A stretch of 64,000 nucleotides of DNA from Dipodascopsis uninucleata var. uninucleata (taxonomy: Eukaryota; Ascomycota; Lipomycetes; Lipomycetales; Lipomycetaceae), in contig JAJLTO010000003.1 of assembly GCA_030568195.1 (NCBI GenBank), positions 146,501 through 210,500 on the forward strand, read 5' to 3'. A program made the position numbers and the translations under genes. Below the pieces are notes generated by a model that made no database searches, had not been told where the DNA came from, and saw only the letters and a list, made by a program, of their open reading frames with translations. Shown one piece after another: positions 44,885-55,875 of the stretch. How positions within the stretch are numbered: the first letter of the stretch is position 1; every line of letters begins with the position of its first letter.

Positions 44885-47722
44885 GACTCTCGTTACCTAT
44901 GTGATGAAAAATTTACGCTCCTAAATCTAGTTAACAACGTCGAACAGACACAAATTTATGAGATATGCACTTGCGTATCCGAGAATAGTACAGGTGAACT
45001 CACTTCAAGGTAGTAAAATGTAAGAATTGCGCTACCGTCAAAAATGTTTTTCAATCTAGACAGCGGATAGCTGTTAACTAAAATCTGCGTTCAAGCACAA
45101 AAGAACTGAGTTCGCTGACTCGTATACGCCGATCACAGAAAAGAAGATGAAGATGGTGTAGTAGATCCGAGAATACGGGTGATATTTATCTATCTGCAGT
45201 TGTCGTGTGTATCACCCTGTTGACCATAACAAGAGTCAGTATTTAAGTATGTAACATCATATTTTGTGAGATGATTTCCAGCACCGTCTCCAATATACGC
45301 AAAATAATTAACATATATTGCGAATATATACAACCCTTATGACATATTATATATCCTATATACACCAAGCGAATGAATACGAATATGTCATCACTAAGCA
45401 CTATAAGAGAAATATGTCATACTACTTTATGCATACGCATTAGCAAAATTGAGCTGTATATGAAGGGACATTCTCGCAGCTAACATAAATACAATACCCA
45501 TAGCGAACCCGCAAAGAAACTCTTTTGCTACAATCACCGATGCTCATCAGATTCAACAATTCCCACGTAAAGAGCGACAGGAAATTTCTTGCAGAAATCT
45601 TAAGCATACGTCAGGGAAAGCCAGCCTCATTCTAAGGCATGTAGTGCTTTAAATGCATTGTCACACGAGAATTATCAAATAGCAAGAGTTCTGAGGACTC
45701 TAAAATTACTGTAGTCTTACCTTACTAGAAGAACCAGGATCCGTGTCGTTTATAGACGACAACAGAGTAGCAGAAGGGATAGATTCTACGACGTAGCGAA
45801 ATTCTGATGAGGGCGAGGATCCAGGCCTATGATCTTACTTGCACAGGCAGGCGAAAAGCGAGTCAACCGAAGCGATTTAGATTTGAGTACAGCCAGAATA
45901 CGCAACAGAATTGCGCTGTGTCGTGCGATGGAAGCAGCGTGTAGCTGATGTCTATTACGCACGATGTATTTCGCAGCGTGTAAATCTGCCTTTTACGTAC
46001 TGCGAGTCAGTAGATACACGATGCACTCAGTCCTATTCTCGAGAAGAGATAACGTGCTAGGTAAGGTGCTGCTGAAAAGAGGAAAAATAGACAAGGAAGG
46101 CGAAAAAATTTGGTAAGAAAAAAAGAGGTTATTAAGGTAGAGTTGATGCTGCTTGTTTAACAGGGAAAAAAAACTGACTGCTAAATACTATACTTTTTGC
46201 TAGTCTTGGGCAGCGCAGAGAAACGTGTGCAGCAGTTTTCGATTACACTAATCTAAGAAATAAAGATAAAATTTAGGTGTTGCGTCACCTGGCGTCTTTC
46301 ACGCATCGCCCAGAACACCCAGGCTCATGTTACGCACCGAACTAAATAGTTATAATATTAAATAAATAAATAAGTAGGAATGGGAAGAGGCTGCTATTAC
46401 TAGGCCCTCTATTCTACAGTTAGAGGTCCAGTATGCATGAGTTGCTATGTTTTAATATGCAGATACGGTCTGAGGCTGTTTTGTTCCAGCCCATCATACA
46501 GGTTGGAGCCTACAGTACTGTACTGCAGTAAGGCTCGAGACGAAAAGAGAGCTCCCGAGAAGAGCTTTAGAAAGGACGAAAAAATCTAAATGTGAACTGA
46601 ATACAGCATTGCAGATCACTAGAACCATACGAAAAATCCATCATTGACTAGAAGACGACTCTCGTGGCCATTATGGCTATATCTCCTGCTGGATTGTTTC
46701 TCCTAAAGGGCCGTTCTACCTACCAGAACCTGAGAAGCTAATGCGAGATCGCCCTAGTATATGAGTATATCTATATATAGATAGTATTTCTCTCTCTCTG
46801 AAGACGTACTTATTCAGAAGCCCGTAGCTCTGATCCTTAGAAGTACGCTGGGTCCTATACATCAGCTTGCTACTAGTACGTAAGAGTCCAGAAACCAGCC
46901 TTGCTACAGTCTATCACGCTGACAGACAGCGGCGCGCTCTGTACCGCAGCACATGCTCCACTTCGTCAGTGAGGCCGTCCCCTAGATACTACAGATACGT
47001 TTGAGTACCTGCTCGCGCCCCAAGCGATCCCGTCTGCCAGCTGTCTCTTCCCAAGAGGCAAATCGCCTCGCAGCACGCCCTTACAGTGTCTCTCAGCCGC
47101 CGCCAACAGGTGACATATGTAGACCAGGGCTCGTAATCTTACGCCAAATCATTAGGGCTTTTTCTCGTCTGGACTATGCCGCGTGAGGCTCGCATACTTT
47201 CATAAGGGTCTTGTGCCGCTTGAATTAACAAGTGTTCATTTACAGATATGATGTGCTGACAGGCGTGCGAGAAAACACTGTGGTCGCATACAGATAGACT
47301 TGATCTTAGAGCAATAGCAGGATCGCGTAAGCGTAACGATATAAGTGATTAGTATTACCACAGGATCTCAGTTGCTGCCGAGTCCTAGCTGCCGAGTCCT
47401 AGCATACTTCTTCACGTCATTGTCTTGTTTTGGTCTGATTTCAGGTACGCAATTTTCACTCACCGAAGAGTCGTCCTTAAATTCTGCAAAAGAAACCGCG
47501 AGGTACGATTACCATAGTACCAGCACACTCGTCATCAGCCTTTCAGCCTTTCATTTTCATCTGTACGCTATCGCCGTCGCAATCTCGCTTAATCGGCACG
47601 CCTTCCAACTTATCTTGCTGCTAGGTTTTAGCTCTGCGCAGTTCCACTCCCGCACTTCTCTGCACTGCAGACCCTCTCACAATATTTCTCGACATCTACA
47701 CTGAATCGTCAAAAAATTAATA
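44885..47722. other. 2.8-kb divergent spacer upstream of SEC62
   Basis: Spacer between the glycosyltransferase and SEC62 starts. The first 500 bases are AT-rich; 45.7-47.7 kb has clearly higher GC and short open frames on the plus strand (47001-47186, 47345-47704) without family resemblance. A 14-base direct duplication lies at 47374-47401. No RNA gene was recognised. Confidence 0.45.
47374..47401. repeat. 14-base perfect tandem duplication
   Basis: GCTGCCGAGTCCTA occurs twice without a gap, about 320 bases before the SEC62 start. It may lie in the leader or promoter. Confidence 0.85.
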
Positions 47723-48571
47723 ATGAGTGCCCCACCCGCAATTCCTCCACAGCCTGCAAAGAATCCTCAGGCTCTAGCAATTGCCTCTTTCCTCCGGCAC
47801 AATGGTGATCTCAAAATGCGGCAGGGAATTCTGAACGGCAAGCGAGCTGACTTCTTCAGAGCTAAGCGTGCGCTGCGCGCTCTCCAATCGCAAAGCTACA
47901 AGAAGGCTCAGCAAAAGTCTAACTCTAAGCTGCCGCCCATTGAAAACGAACAGGATGCCATAGTTGCCTTCCGTCTGCTTCCAGTTAACCAGCTCGCCAT
48001 CAGAATAGAAAAGCTGACTCGCAAAACCATAGAGGCAAAGAAAATGAGCGATCCAAATACCCCAGTTCCACCTCTGGCCGCCCTGTCAAAGACAAAGGGT
48101 GTCCCCACCATCGCTTTCGTGCGCGACCAGGTTGTCTCCGCCGATGACGACATCTATTATGTATGGCTCTGGGAGAAGGTCCCATTGACCACCTACGTCT
48201 ATGCTGGCCTCATTTTTATTGCCATCTTCGGCGTTATTCTCTTTCCACTCTGGCCGCCTATCCTGCGTCTCGGCGTGTGGTATATTTCCATTGGTCTTCT
48301 TGGACTACTTGCTCTATTCTTTGTTATGTCTATTTTCCGTCTCATTCTCTTTGGCGTCACATACTTTGCTGTTCCCCCTGGTCTGTGGCTCTTCCCAAAT
48401 CTTTTTGAGGACGTTGGCTTTGTCGATAGTTTCATTCCCCTGTATGGCTGGGACGTCAAGCCTGAGAAAAGGAAGAAGAAAGTTGCCGCTACCGTTACCG
48501 TGTCCAAGAGCGAAGCCACTGATGAAGATGTAGATGTCAGTGCCGAGGATTCACACGAGAAGACAAGCTAA
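47723..48571 (+). CDS. SEC62: Sec62, ER protein-translocation subunit
   Basis: Membrane subunit of the Sec62/Sec63 complex for post-translational import into the ER. One exon, 282 aa, the normal fungal size (yeast 274-283). The cytosolic N-terminal domain begins after a Pro-rich start (MSAPPAIPPQPAKNPQALA) with the LRHNGDLKMRQGILNGKRADFFRAKRAL pattern, where basic residues contact Sec63. The W-x-W-EK segment (YYVWLWEKVPLTTYVYAG) leads into transmembrane helix 1, the conserved FPLWPP loop, and helix 2 (LLGLLALFFVMSIFRLIL). The C-terminal tail is Lys-rich then acidic. Codon use is more C-ending than the neighbours, suggesting a well-expressed gene. The start is the first ATG after an in-frame stop region. 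Confidence 0.93.
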   Translation: MSAPPAIPPQPAKNPQALAIASFLRHNGDLKMRQGILNGKRADFFRAKRALRALQSQSYKKAQQKSNSKLPPIENEQDAIVAFRLLPVNQLAIRIEKLTRKTIEAKKMSDPNTPVPPLAALSKTKGVPTIAFVRDQVVSADDDIYYVWLWEKVPLTTYVYAGLIFIAIFGVILFPLWPPILRLGVWYISIGLLGLLALFFVMSIFRLILFGVTYFAVPPGLWLFPNLFEDVGFVDSFIPLYGWDVKPEKRKKKVAATVTVSKSEATDEDVDVSAEDSHEKTS

Positions 48572-48916
48572 ACTGACTGATTTAGTTTTTTCGCATTGTT
48601 TACGGCAATGGTAAATAACAGTAATCTCATTCTACTCTCTTGATTTTTCGAGTTCCTTCTTCGCTTTACAACTGTATAGTTTACTCTTGTCCATATTTAC
48701 CGTTACTTATGTGTGCTCTACTGTTTCTCATATTATGAAGATAAAAGTTTTATTAATTCAGTATACAATACATAGTCATTCTACATACCATAACTAAGAT
48801 TTGTCAACTTGTAAAACATAATATCAACCAACGCCAACTTAAATATAAATATTTTCTTTTATAACGTCATCACTTTACTTAGTGCATATAAACAAAAAAA
48901 CAATAGCTGGTTGTGT
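48572..48916. other. Convergent 3' spacer
   Basis: 345 bases between SEC62 (+) and the PH-like orphan (-). AT-rich, with poly(A)-type signals; no gene. Confidence 0.5.
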
Positions 48917-50644
48917 TTATTCTGTTGGAAGTGGAGGAAGTGGTCGTTGTGGAATAGGACCGACTGGTGAGAGTTTCATTAGCTTGGCTAGACTTCGGTA
49001 TCTGCCTTCCTCGAAATCATATCCGAGGTAGTCATCAAAGTCACTACTACTGATCTCACTGTCATTATCAGAAGCACCACTGTCATTATCATTATCTCTG
49101 CAGTAGTCACCTACTAGCGTGCTACCATCTGATATACGCTGTGCACCCTCGGTAGCCGCATGGACCTCCGAATTTTCGCTTGGCCCAATCATGAAATATC
49201 CGTATCTACTGTTGTCTGCATCTCCATTTTCTTCACCTGCACTATTAATACTTTCGATTTCCGACCTAAGTGAGGCTACCGCGAAAGGTGCAAAAGTAGT
49301 CGACTCGCGTCGCGTCCTTAGAAGATAATCACCTAACTTGTCACTTTCTCCACTGGAGAGCTTCGAAATCGTAGGCATGATTGGTTCTGACAAGGACTCG
49401 TTCGTTTCCAAAGGTCGCCTTGGTGGTCTCTCGAATGTATTCGAGCTCGGTCCAGGAGAAGGACTAAAATCGTGTGGACTTCGTCTGGAAACGAGTTCAT
49501 TAGACCCATCTGTTCCTTGTATTACCTTAGGAAAGCCTACTATATGCAACATTTTCAGTCGTTGAGATTCTGGAACTCTCTTTTGTATATCGGCTTCCGT
49601 GTCACATCGTTTGATCTCACTTCGTACAAGCTCCATCACTCTCAAAAAGTCTTTGGGATTCTTGAAAACAAAATACAGAGATCTGATTTTCTCTTCTCTT
49701 ATTAACGGCATGTGATAATTGGCGTTTTGCCGTGCACTATTATTATTTTGCTTCTCTACACCCCATACTTGCGTCGATCTCTTGGTCAACAGAGAACTGG
49801 TTATTCTTCGCGCTAGCGTTTGCTTTGCTTGACCATCCAAGCTGGTGGGTGCCGAATTATGCCGTCTTTTATCGTGCTCATGTGATTGTATTGCCTTATT
49901 ATTTGAGGAATTAACCTGATGTGGTTCTGGGAAGTCTGAAACTCGTAATACATATTGCTCTCCTAGAATGTCATCAGAAGCATAGGCGACAGATCCTTTA
50001 GAGAGAACTAAAGCCCATAGAGGAAGTGAATCTGATTCTGGATTCGCTGGAAATCCTACTAGTGTCCGGCCGGTGAGAATTACTGTAAATAATTCATACT
50101 GCTTTTGTGCCTGCTTCTTTGGACTGCTGCCATTCAAATTCACGAGATGTTTGTTAAACGGTTGACCATGATGTCCAAGATTGATAATCTGTGCAACTTC
50201 CAGTCGCTCAAGCATAACTGCTTGAGCCTTCATGACTCCAAACGACTGTCGCTTCTGATAAATAGCTATCTGTGAGGGTGATGCATTCATTAAGTCGAAA
50301 TTTAAATAATCGATGGCTGTCGCAGGCTGCCCGTCCAATCCTGATCCGCCTGGTTGTACTCGTAAAGCATCTAGTGGCATGCGTGACAGACTAGAACTGC
50401 TATCTCTCTGATTATTGCCTGTATCCTTTTGCGGCTGTTGCTCAGTAGCCGAACCATTGCTGCCAAAGAGTATCTTGAGCAAACGTTTTGGTTTTCGCCG
50501 CGGAGTAGACTCTTGAGTTCCACTAGAGTCTACGGATGCTAATGATGAAGATGAAACTGAGGATCCGTTACCATTCATATCGGTCAAAGACTTCGGATTA
50601 GTTTTAGTCGGTTTTACAGGATTAACCGCTATCTGATACTGCAT
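48917..50644 (-). CDS. Fungal protein with a probable PH-like domain, function unknown
   Basis: Single exon, 575 aa. I do not recognise an ortholog by name. The N-terminal 110 residues are Ser-rich with a basic patch (RRKPKRLLKILFG near residues 50-62). Residues about 125-365 look folded: RLEVAQIINLGHHGQPFNKH, ELFTVILTGRTLVGFP, PLWALVLSKGSVAYASDDI, then, after a disordered insert, REEKIRSLYFVFKNPKDFLR with a long amphipathic helix (VMELVRSEIKRC). Alternating beta strands closed by a helix is the PH-fold pattern, here split by an insert. The tail is Ser/Asp-rich (DNDSGASDNDSEISSSDFDD), then a Pro-rich end (PVGPIPQRPLPPLPTE) that could bind SH3 domains. A cortical or signalling adaptor is a guess. 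The gene is divergent from the L-2-hydroxyglutarate dehydrogenase gene. Confidence 0.75.
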   Translation of the reverse strand: MQYQIAVNPVKPTKTNPKSLTDMNGNGSSVSSSSLASVDSSGTQESTPRRKPKRLLKILFGSNGSATEQQPQKDTGNNQRDSSSSLSRMPLDALRVQPGGSGLDGQPATAIDYLNFDLMNASPSQIAIYQKRQSFGVMKAQAVMLERLEVAQIINLGHHGQPFNKHLVNLNGSSPKKQAQKQYELFTVILTGRTLVGFPANPESDSLPLWALVLSKGSVAYASDDILGEQYVLRVSDFPEPHQVNSSNNKAIQSHEHDKRRHNSAPTSLDGQAKQTLARRITSSLLTKRSTQVWGVEKQNNNSARQNANYHMPLIREEKIRSLYFVFKNPKDFLRVMELVRSEIKRCDTEADIQKRVPESQRLKMLHIVGFPKVIQGTDGSNELVSRRSPHDFSPSPGPSSNTFERPPRRPLETNESLSEPIMPTISKLSSGESDKLGDYLLRTRRESTTFAPFAVASLRSEIESINSAGEENGDADNSRYGYFMIGPSENSEVHAATEGAQRISDGSTLVGDYCRDNDNDSGASDNDSEISSSDFDDYLGYDFEEGRYRSLAKLMKLSPVGPIPQRPLPPLPTE

Positions 50645-51482
50645 TATGGCATACTTTCTCCTTTGTACGGATTGCTCGCTCTATGCATATAACTGAACTG
50701 TGATACTTTCTCTGATCTTATGACGTATATTATGGCTGGTTGTCGAAGTAACGTTGTTTACGAGGATGTCTCGATACAAATGTTTCGTATATTTAATAAG
50801 ACCTGATGATTGCGATAATTTGATTGTCCCTCTTCTTAGATTTTTCTACTGGTGAATCTAGAGAAATAAAAAAACAGAAGTGCACGAAAAAGACCGAAAT
50901 CAAAAGGGAAGGTAGAACCGGTCAACGTCAATATATAATAATATCCCGATTCTGAATCGAGAGCTTGCATGCGAAGTCGATAATATCAAGCGAGAATACA
51001 ATCTCGCTTTATATTGTCATAAAAAGACCATAAATTGATAGTAGTAATAAATAATTATTTTATGAAAATACAAAAGGGATCAGGCGTACTGATATTAGTT
51101 ATTGGAAGAGACAATTCACAGTTAAATCATGACAAAGGTGTCGTTTATAAAATTGCTCACTAACCCTACAATATTTTCTGTTCGTGGTGGTCATCATTTA
51201 TATCATTACTGTTATCAACATAGTTACCTTCGAGCTTTGATATATTAAGAGTTAAATAACGGCAGAGGATCGGCTATAAAAGGTAATAAGAGACAGATAT
51301 GCACTTCCTAGGAATCTCCCGTGAAAGGAGGAAGCTCATGATACTCAAAGTTACTCGCTAACAAGGAACTTGCCGAAGAAACATAATGTCACTCATTTTC
51401 TTACGGTGACTTAGCTGACACGCCTGCCTGTAAGAACTCGGCTAACGGCATAATTTATATACTAGGCTACTTTATCATTCGA
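50645..51482. promoter_or_regulatory. Divergent promoter region of the PH-like gene and L-2-HG dehydrogenase
   Basis: About 840 bases between two divergent starts. AT-rich with no named site; short imperfect direct echoes (gataatttgattg, gtcgataatatcaagcg) only. Confidence 0.35.
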
Positions 51483-52963
51483 ATGGCAGATTTTTCGCAT
51501 CTTGTAATCGGAGCTGGCGTAGTTGGCCTCTCAATTGCCTCGCGGCTTGCACAGGCGGGCGGCCGAGTTTTACTAGTAGAGCGACATGCAGCAATTGGAA
51601 CTGAGACATCAGCAAGAAATTCCGAGGTAATCCACGCTGGCATATATTATCCAGAGGACTCGCTTAAAACGAAGCTCTGTATTCGTGGGAAAAGTATGCT
51701 TTACCATGTCTGCGAGAAATACGGTATTGGATACAAGAACTGTGGTGAGTTGCCAGTCATGAGTCATCATCTACGGACAGCATGCGTCGATCGTGTATGA
51801 AAGAGACGAGTTTTAAAATGCAATATCTTCATGTGCTTGCTATAATATAAATTATAGAGGTTAATAACTGATCGGAATTTACCTGACGAGTTAATCATTA
51901 GGCAAATGGATTGTTGCTCAAACCGACGATGAACACACTTTTTTGGAGGCTATGCATGCTAAAGCTCAGTCTTTGAAGGTAAATAGGTTTGCTATGGTCA
52001 ATTGCAGTAAACTGACATCAAAATTAGGTGCCCACCGAATTTGTCACTGAAAAACAAGCCCGCAATTTGGAACCAGCAGTTAGGGCCCGGCGAGCAATTC
52101 TTAATTCGCCATCTACGGGTATTGTGTCGGCTCATGAGCTCATGATGTATTTACAGGGCAAATTTGAAAATCATGGAGGTGACCTGGCTCTGGGAACCAA
52201 AGTCAAAGCTTTAGATTTTGATCGCTCTCGTGGATTGTATAATGTAAAATTTTCTGTAAGTGATGATGGAGAGGAATTGGATGAAATGGATCTCAAGTTT
52301 GAAAATGTTATCAATAGTGCTGGCAACTCAGCACCGCTGATCTCCAATGGGATTTTGCCTGCTGATCGGCATGTCCTACCATATTTCGCCAAAGGATCTT
52401 ATTTTTCATATAATTTAAGCACTCCCAAAACCGAAAGACTAGTAAGTGTAAAATCTCCTATTTGGAATTTTCAGTTCCTCTCTGTTATATTTGGCTTTCG
52501 TTGTTAAGATTTTGCCGACTCAGCTCTTCACATGGTTCAATAATTTATTTTTGCGCCTTTATAAGCTAACTATTTTATAACAAATTAGATTTATCCTTGC
52601 CCAGCAGGTCATGCAGGACTTGGAACACATTTGACGCTAGATCTCGGTGGACGAATCCGATTTGGTCCGAACGTTGAGTGGGTGTCATCACCCGATGATC
52701 TTGCAGCAAATGGTAGTCAACTCGGTGAAGTTTTCGACGAGGTACAAAGATATCTTCCAGACATCGACAAGACGGGATTTTCTCCGGACTACGCAGGTAT
52801 CCGACCGAAGATTGCAGGTCCAGAGAAAAAGGGATTTACTGATTTCTACATTAAGCACGAGCCCGATTTCCCTGGATTCATCAATCTCTTGGGGATCGAA
52901 AGCCCGGGCCTGACGTCATCTTTGGCTATCGGTGAATATGTCCATGAGCTTTTAACAAAATAG
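51483..52963 (+). CDS. L-2-hydroxyglutarate dehydrogenase (four exons)
   Basis: FAD-linked mitochondrial enzyme that oxidises L-2-hydroxyglutarate to 2-oxoglutarate, a metabolite-repair step. Exons 51483-51744, 51902-51978, 52028-52441 and 52589-52963 join to 376 codons (375 aa). The Rossmann start [20 protein letters not shown] has the GxGxxG of DAO-type oxidoreductases, and [15 protein letters not shown] is the family hallmark. Splices restore [20 protein letters not shown], then [19 protein letters not shown], then [20 protein letters not shown] with the H-A-G-L-G-x-H-x-T motif. The end ([20 protein letters not shown]) is also typical. Introns are 157, 49 and 147 bases, the last with a GCTAAC branch point. 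No long presequence is visible before the Rossmann fold, so mitochondrial targeting is uncertain. Confidence 0.92.
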
Positions 52964-53614
52964 AATTTCACTCGGCTTTTGAACTATATGACCTAATAAT
53001 AGATCACTGGGAGATCCCGCTCCACGAGAGATTCATTTCACTCCTAATTAGTTTCACCATATAGTCATGTTGTAGTTATACACATCTGTTTTTTAATAAT
53101 ATTCATGTGAAGGTTTGCGCTATATAATAGGTATTATATCCGTTATTATCAGTTGCGGCCATACCAAGAAGAAAACACAGTTCCCCGTCCGATCAACACC
53201 AGTTAAGCTTCTTTGGGCCTACTCAGTACTGCGGTGGGAGACCACGCTGGAATCGTAGGTGCTGCAATTTCTTTTTTTTATTGCAAAATATCCACATTAA
53301 TTTTTTTATTTATAAAAATATATAAGTAGTACGAGTTTATAGTGTCAAGTCTACAGATTTTTAGTGAATGGACGTGATATATATCGTCCAAAGATGAATT
53401 GTAGTTGGCTATAGGAAAGATCAAATGTGCTGATATATTAACACAGTTGGGCTATAGCTGGTTGGGAAAGTGGTGCAAAAGCATTTCTACTTTGCATATT
53501 CTCATAAATGTACCAATAAGAGTACGCCTAGAACCAGTGTCTTCATCCATATCTCCGCATTTTATTGCAGTAGCTAATTGATATCTCTTATTGACATTTG
53601 GGCCGGTATCAAAA
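52964..53614. other. Spacer between L-2-HG dehydrogenase and TRAPPC2L genes
   Basis: 650 bases, tandem orientation. AT-rich with a T-run near 53270-53310; no coding or RNA feature seen. Confidence 0.45.
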
Positions 53615-54427
53615 ATGCCTACGAAAATTTATTTAGTGGCCTTAATGGGTCGAGAGGTAAGAAATTTTCCTGGTAGATCGAGCAAATGAATGCACCTAGA
53701 CGCGATGAAAGTAGCAACGTTTAATGCGAAACTAATTACTATATAGAACAATCCGCTCTATGTAAAGAGTTTTCAGTCAGACCAACTGCCAATAGAAGGA
53801 ATTACTGATGATGCATCTGCAGTAGGTGCCTTGGAGAGCCGCGTGGCTGCTAGAGATGTAGATTTACGATACGAGTTTTTGGCACACATATCGCTTGATG
53901 TGTTCGCAGCACGACTTCCACATAAGACAGCGGATTCTGACTTTGGACTCTTATTTGTTCAAGATGGTATAGCATTGTATGGATGGATGACCAACACGGG
54001 TGTGAAGATTGTACTGGGCTTTTCATCTGGAGAAGTTGTTGGTAGCGAGATTCGAGGCATTTTTCGAGCCATACATTTTGCATATATTTCACTTGCTTGT
54101 AATCCATTCTATTCTATAGATGAAAGGAAGCCTATCAATAGTCGGAAATTTGAGCTCAGCATACGCCGTATTGTGGATGCTTGGAATGGCACACCTACTG
54201 TTGTGTCGACGAGAACTCCGACCGTTGCTGTATCGCTCGGTTCGGTACCTACCGAGTCGGCCTCTGCGATTTCTGATACAGGAGCAGATAGCAACGCCAG
54301 TGCGTCATCTGGCGGTGACAATGGAATCTATTTGAAAGCTGCTACGTTAAGTGAGAATATCACGCTGTCGTATTCTGATTCGCGTACAGGGTCACCAGCG
54401 CCTATAAAACCTGTGAGTGCGAATTGA
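53615..54427 (+). CDS. TRAPP complex subunit TRAPPC2L/Tca17-like with a C-terminal extension (two exons)
   Basis: Longin-fold (sedlin-family) subunit of TRAPP, the GEF complex for Rab/Ypt GTPases in Golgi traffic. Exons 53615-53656 and 53747-54427 join in phase 0 to 241 codons (240 aa). The start MPTKIYLVALMGRENNPLYV, the middle YEFLAHISLDVFAARLP, then GLLFVQDGIALYGWMTNTGV and the CNPFYSI motif follow the TRAPPC2L order (xxNxPLYI, HTSLDVVxE, YGYVTNTxVK, CNPFY). The longin core ends near residue 165. A further 75 residues rich in Ser, Thr and Ala (STRTPTVAVSLGS, SDTGADSNASASSGGD) are extra: family members are usually 140-155 aa. A stretch between NNPLYV and YEFL is also longer than usual. The first exon is only 42 bases. 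Confidence 0.85.
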
Positions 54428-55875
54428 GTTAGATAGTTGTAGCTCTCATTTCGTATAGGGCTATGAGATGGTGTATATTTTGGTACTACACTGCGTTGAT
54501 ATCTTTGTATTATAATAGTATCTTAGTTTCTGTCAGACGAGAAGTCGTCCATTTGTTCATTGCAGTGCAAAGCTACTGGCTGGCCGGATTCATCTAGCGG
54601 TTAATCTATTTGCCACGTTATCTTTAATTTTGCAAAGTGACCGATACGCAAAAGTTTCCTTTTGTCTCCCTTCTACACTAATCATTCTTCGCTGCTCCTA
54701 GTATTGGCTTTACGATTTAGCAGTAAAGAGGCATATATTATGAGAACTGGTTTGGTCAGACGTCTCTCTAATAATGCTCTATGCATGTTCCGGCGCACTA
54801 AAAGATATATTGTCCATGGTAGTAAATAGTTAGATACTAACCATTTGGATACTTTAACGATATTTTCAGTCGTTTGGAGTATACTGGAAATTTTCTACGA
54901 TGCTTTAGGTCGCATAACGCACATAGATTTATGTTTTCATAATATTATCAGACCAGGTGTGCGATAAATCTACAAGACAGCAATAGTTCCAACCAACTTA
55001 TCTCCTGCATTATTACTGGAAATACAAAGTATCTGTTATGTATATTTATTCAGCCTAATTGACTGTCTAACTGCTAGTAACAGGACTTCTATGCCAGTTT
55101 GCTATTCATTACATTGACCGCGCTTCTGCGAAGCATCATTCACGTAGCCCCTCTCCGTTAGTTGAAATGTTACGTAACGGGACTTGTGCTAACATATGTA
55201 ATTTTCTGTTGGTATATCTAAGCTACTCCTTCATAAAGGCAGTGATGTAGGCTACGTTATTCTATTACGCACAGAGAATGTCCGCGGGTATTACACGGTC
55301 ACATCTATTACACATTCATCCGGTATACAATACAGCATTTTGCAATCACCAAAAGAAAAAGCAATATACAGTAGGAACACCTTTTTTCTCTGCAAAGAAG
55401 ATGGATGACAGGAATTTGCAGGCTTTTATAGTCAAGAGTATATGCTCTCGCATTGTAAAATATATTATAGTAATTCAGATCCGTCTTGATCGCGTATGGT
55501 GTAACAGACACAAAAATGAAATTTATAGTATAATATCATTATTATCGTACGATCTAAGATCTGTTGCCTGCTAACTTCGGGCTTAGCGAGACTCGCTTCC
55601 GGTCGCTGCATGGCATCGTGTGCTGTCGATCTGTGCACGACAAGCTTGTCCGTACTTCTGGGATAATGGCGTTACAGGTATATGATGCGATAGAAGTTCT
55701 CAACGTATTATTGAGCTTCATAGAAATTGAAAGGTAGTCTTTAAAGAAACAAGTCGCTTCCAATGTTTAGTTTTTCAGAAGAGTTCAATTAATAACCACT
55801 TAATGTCAGCAGCTAATCATATGATCCTCAAATTCAAAATCAACCGCACTCTACCCAATAAACTGTTTGTTGCCC
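54428..55875. other. Convergent spacer
   Basis: 1.45 kb between the TRAPPC2L gene (+) and the FAD monooxygenase (-). Opposed short open frames at 55278-55574 and 55511-55308 overlap each other and lack coding character. Nothing else recognised. Confidence 0.45.
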
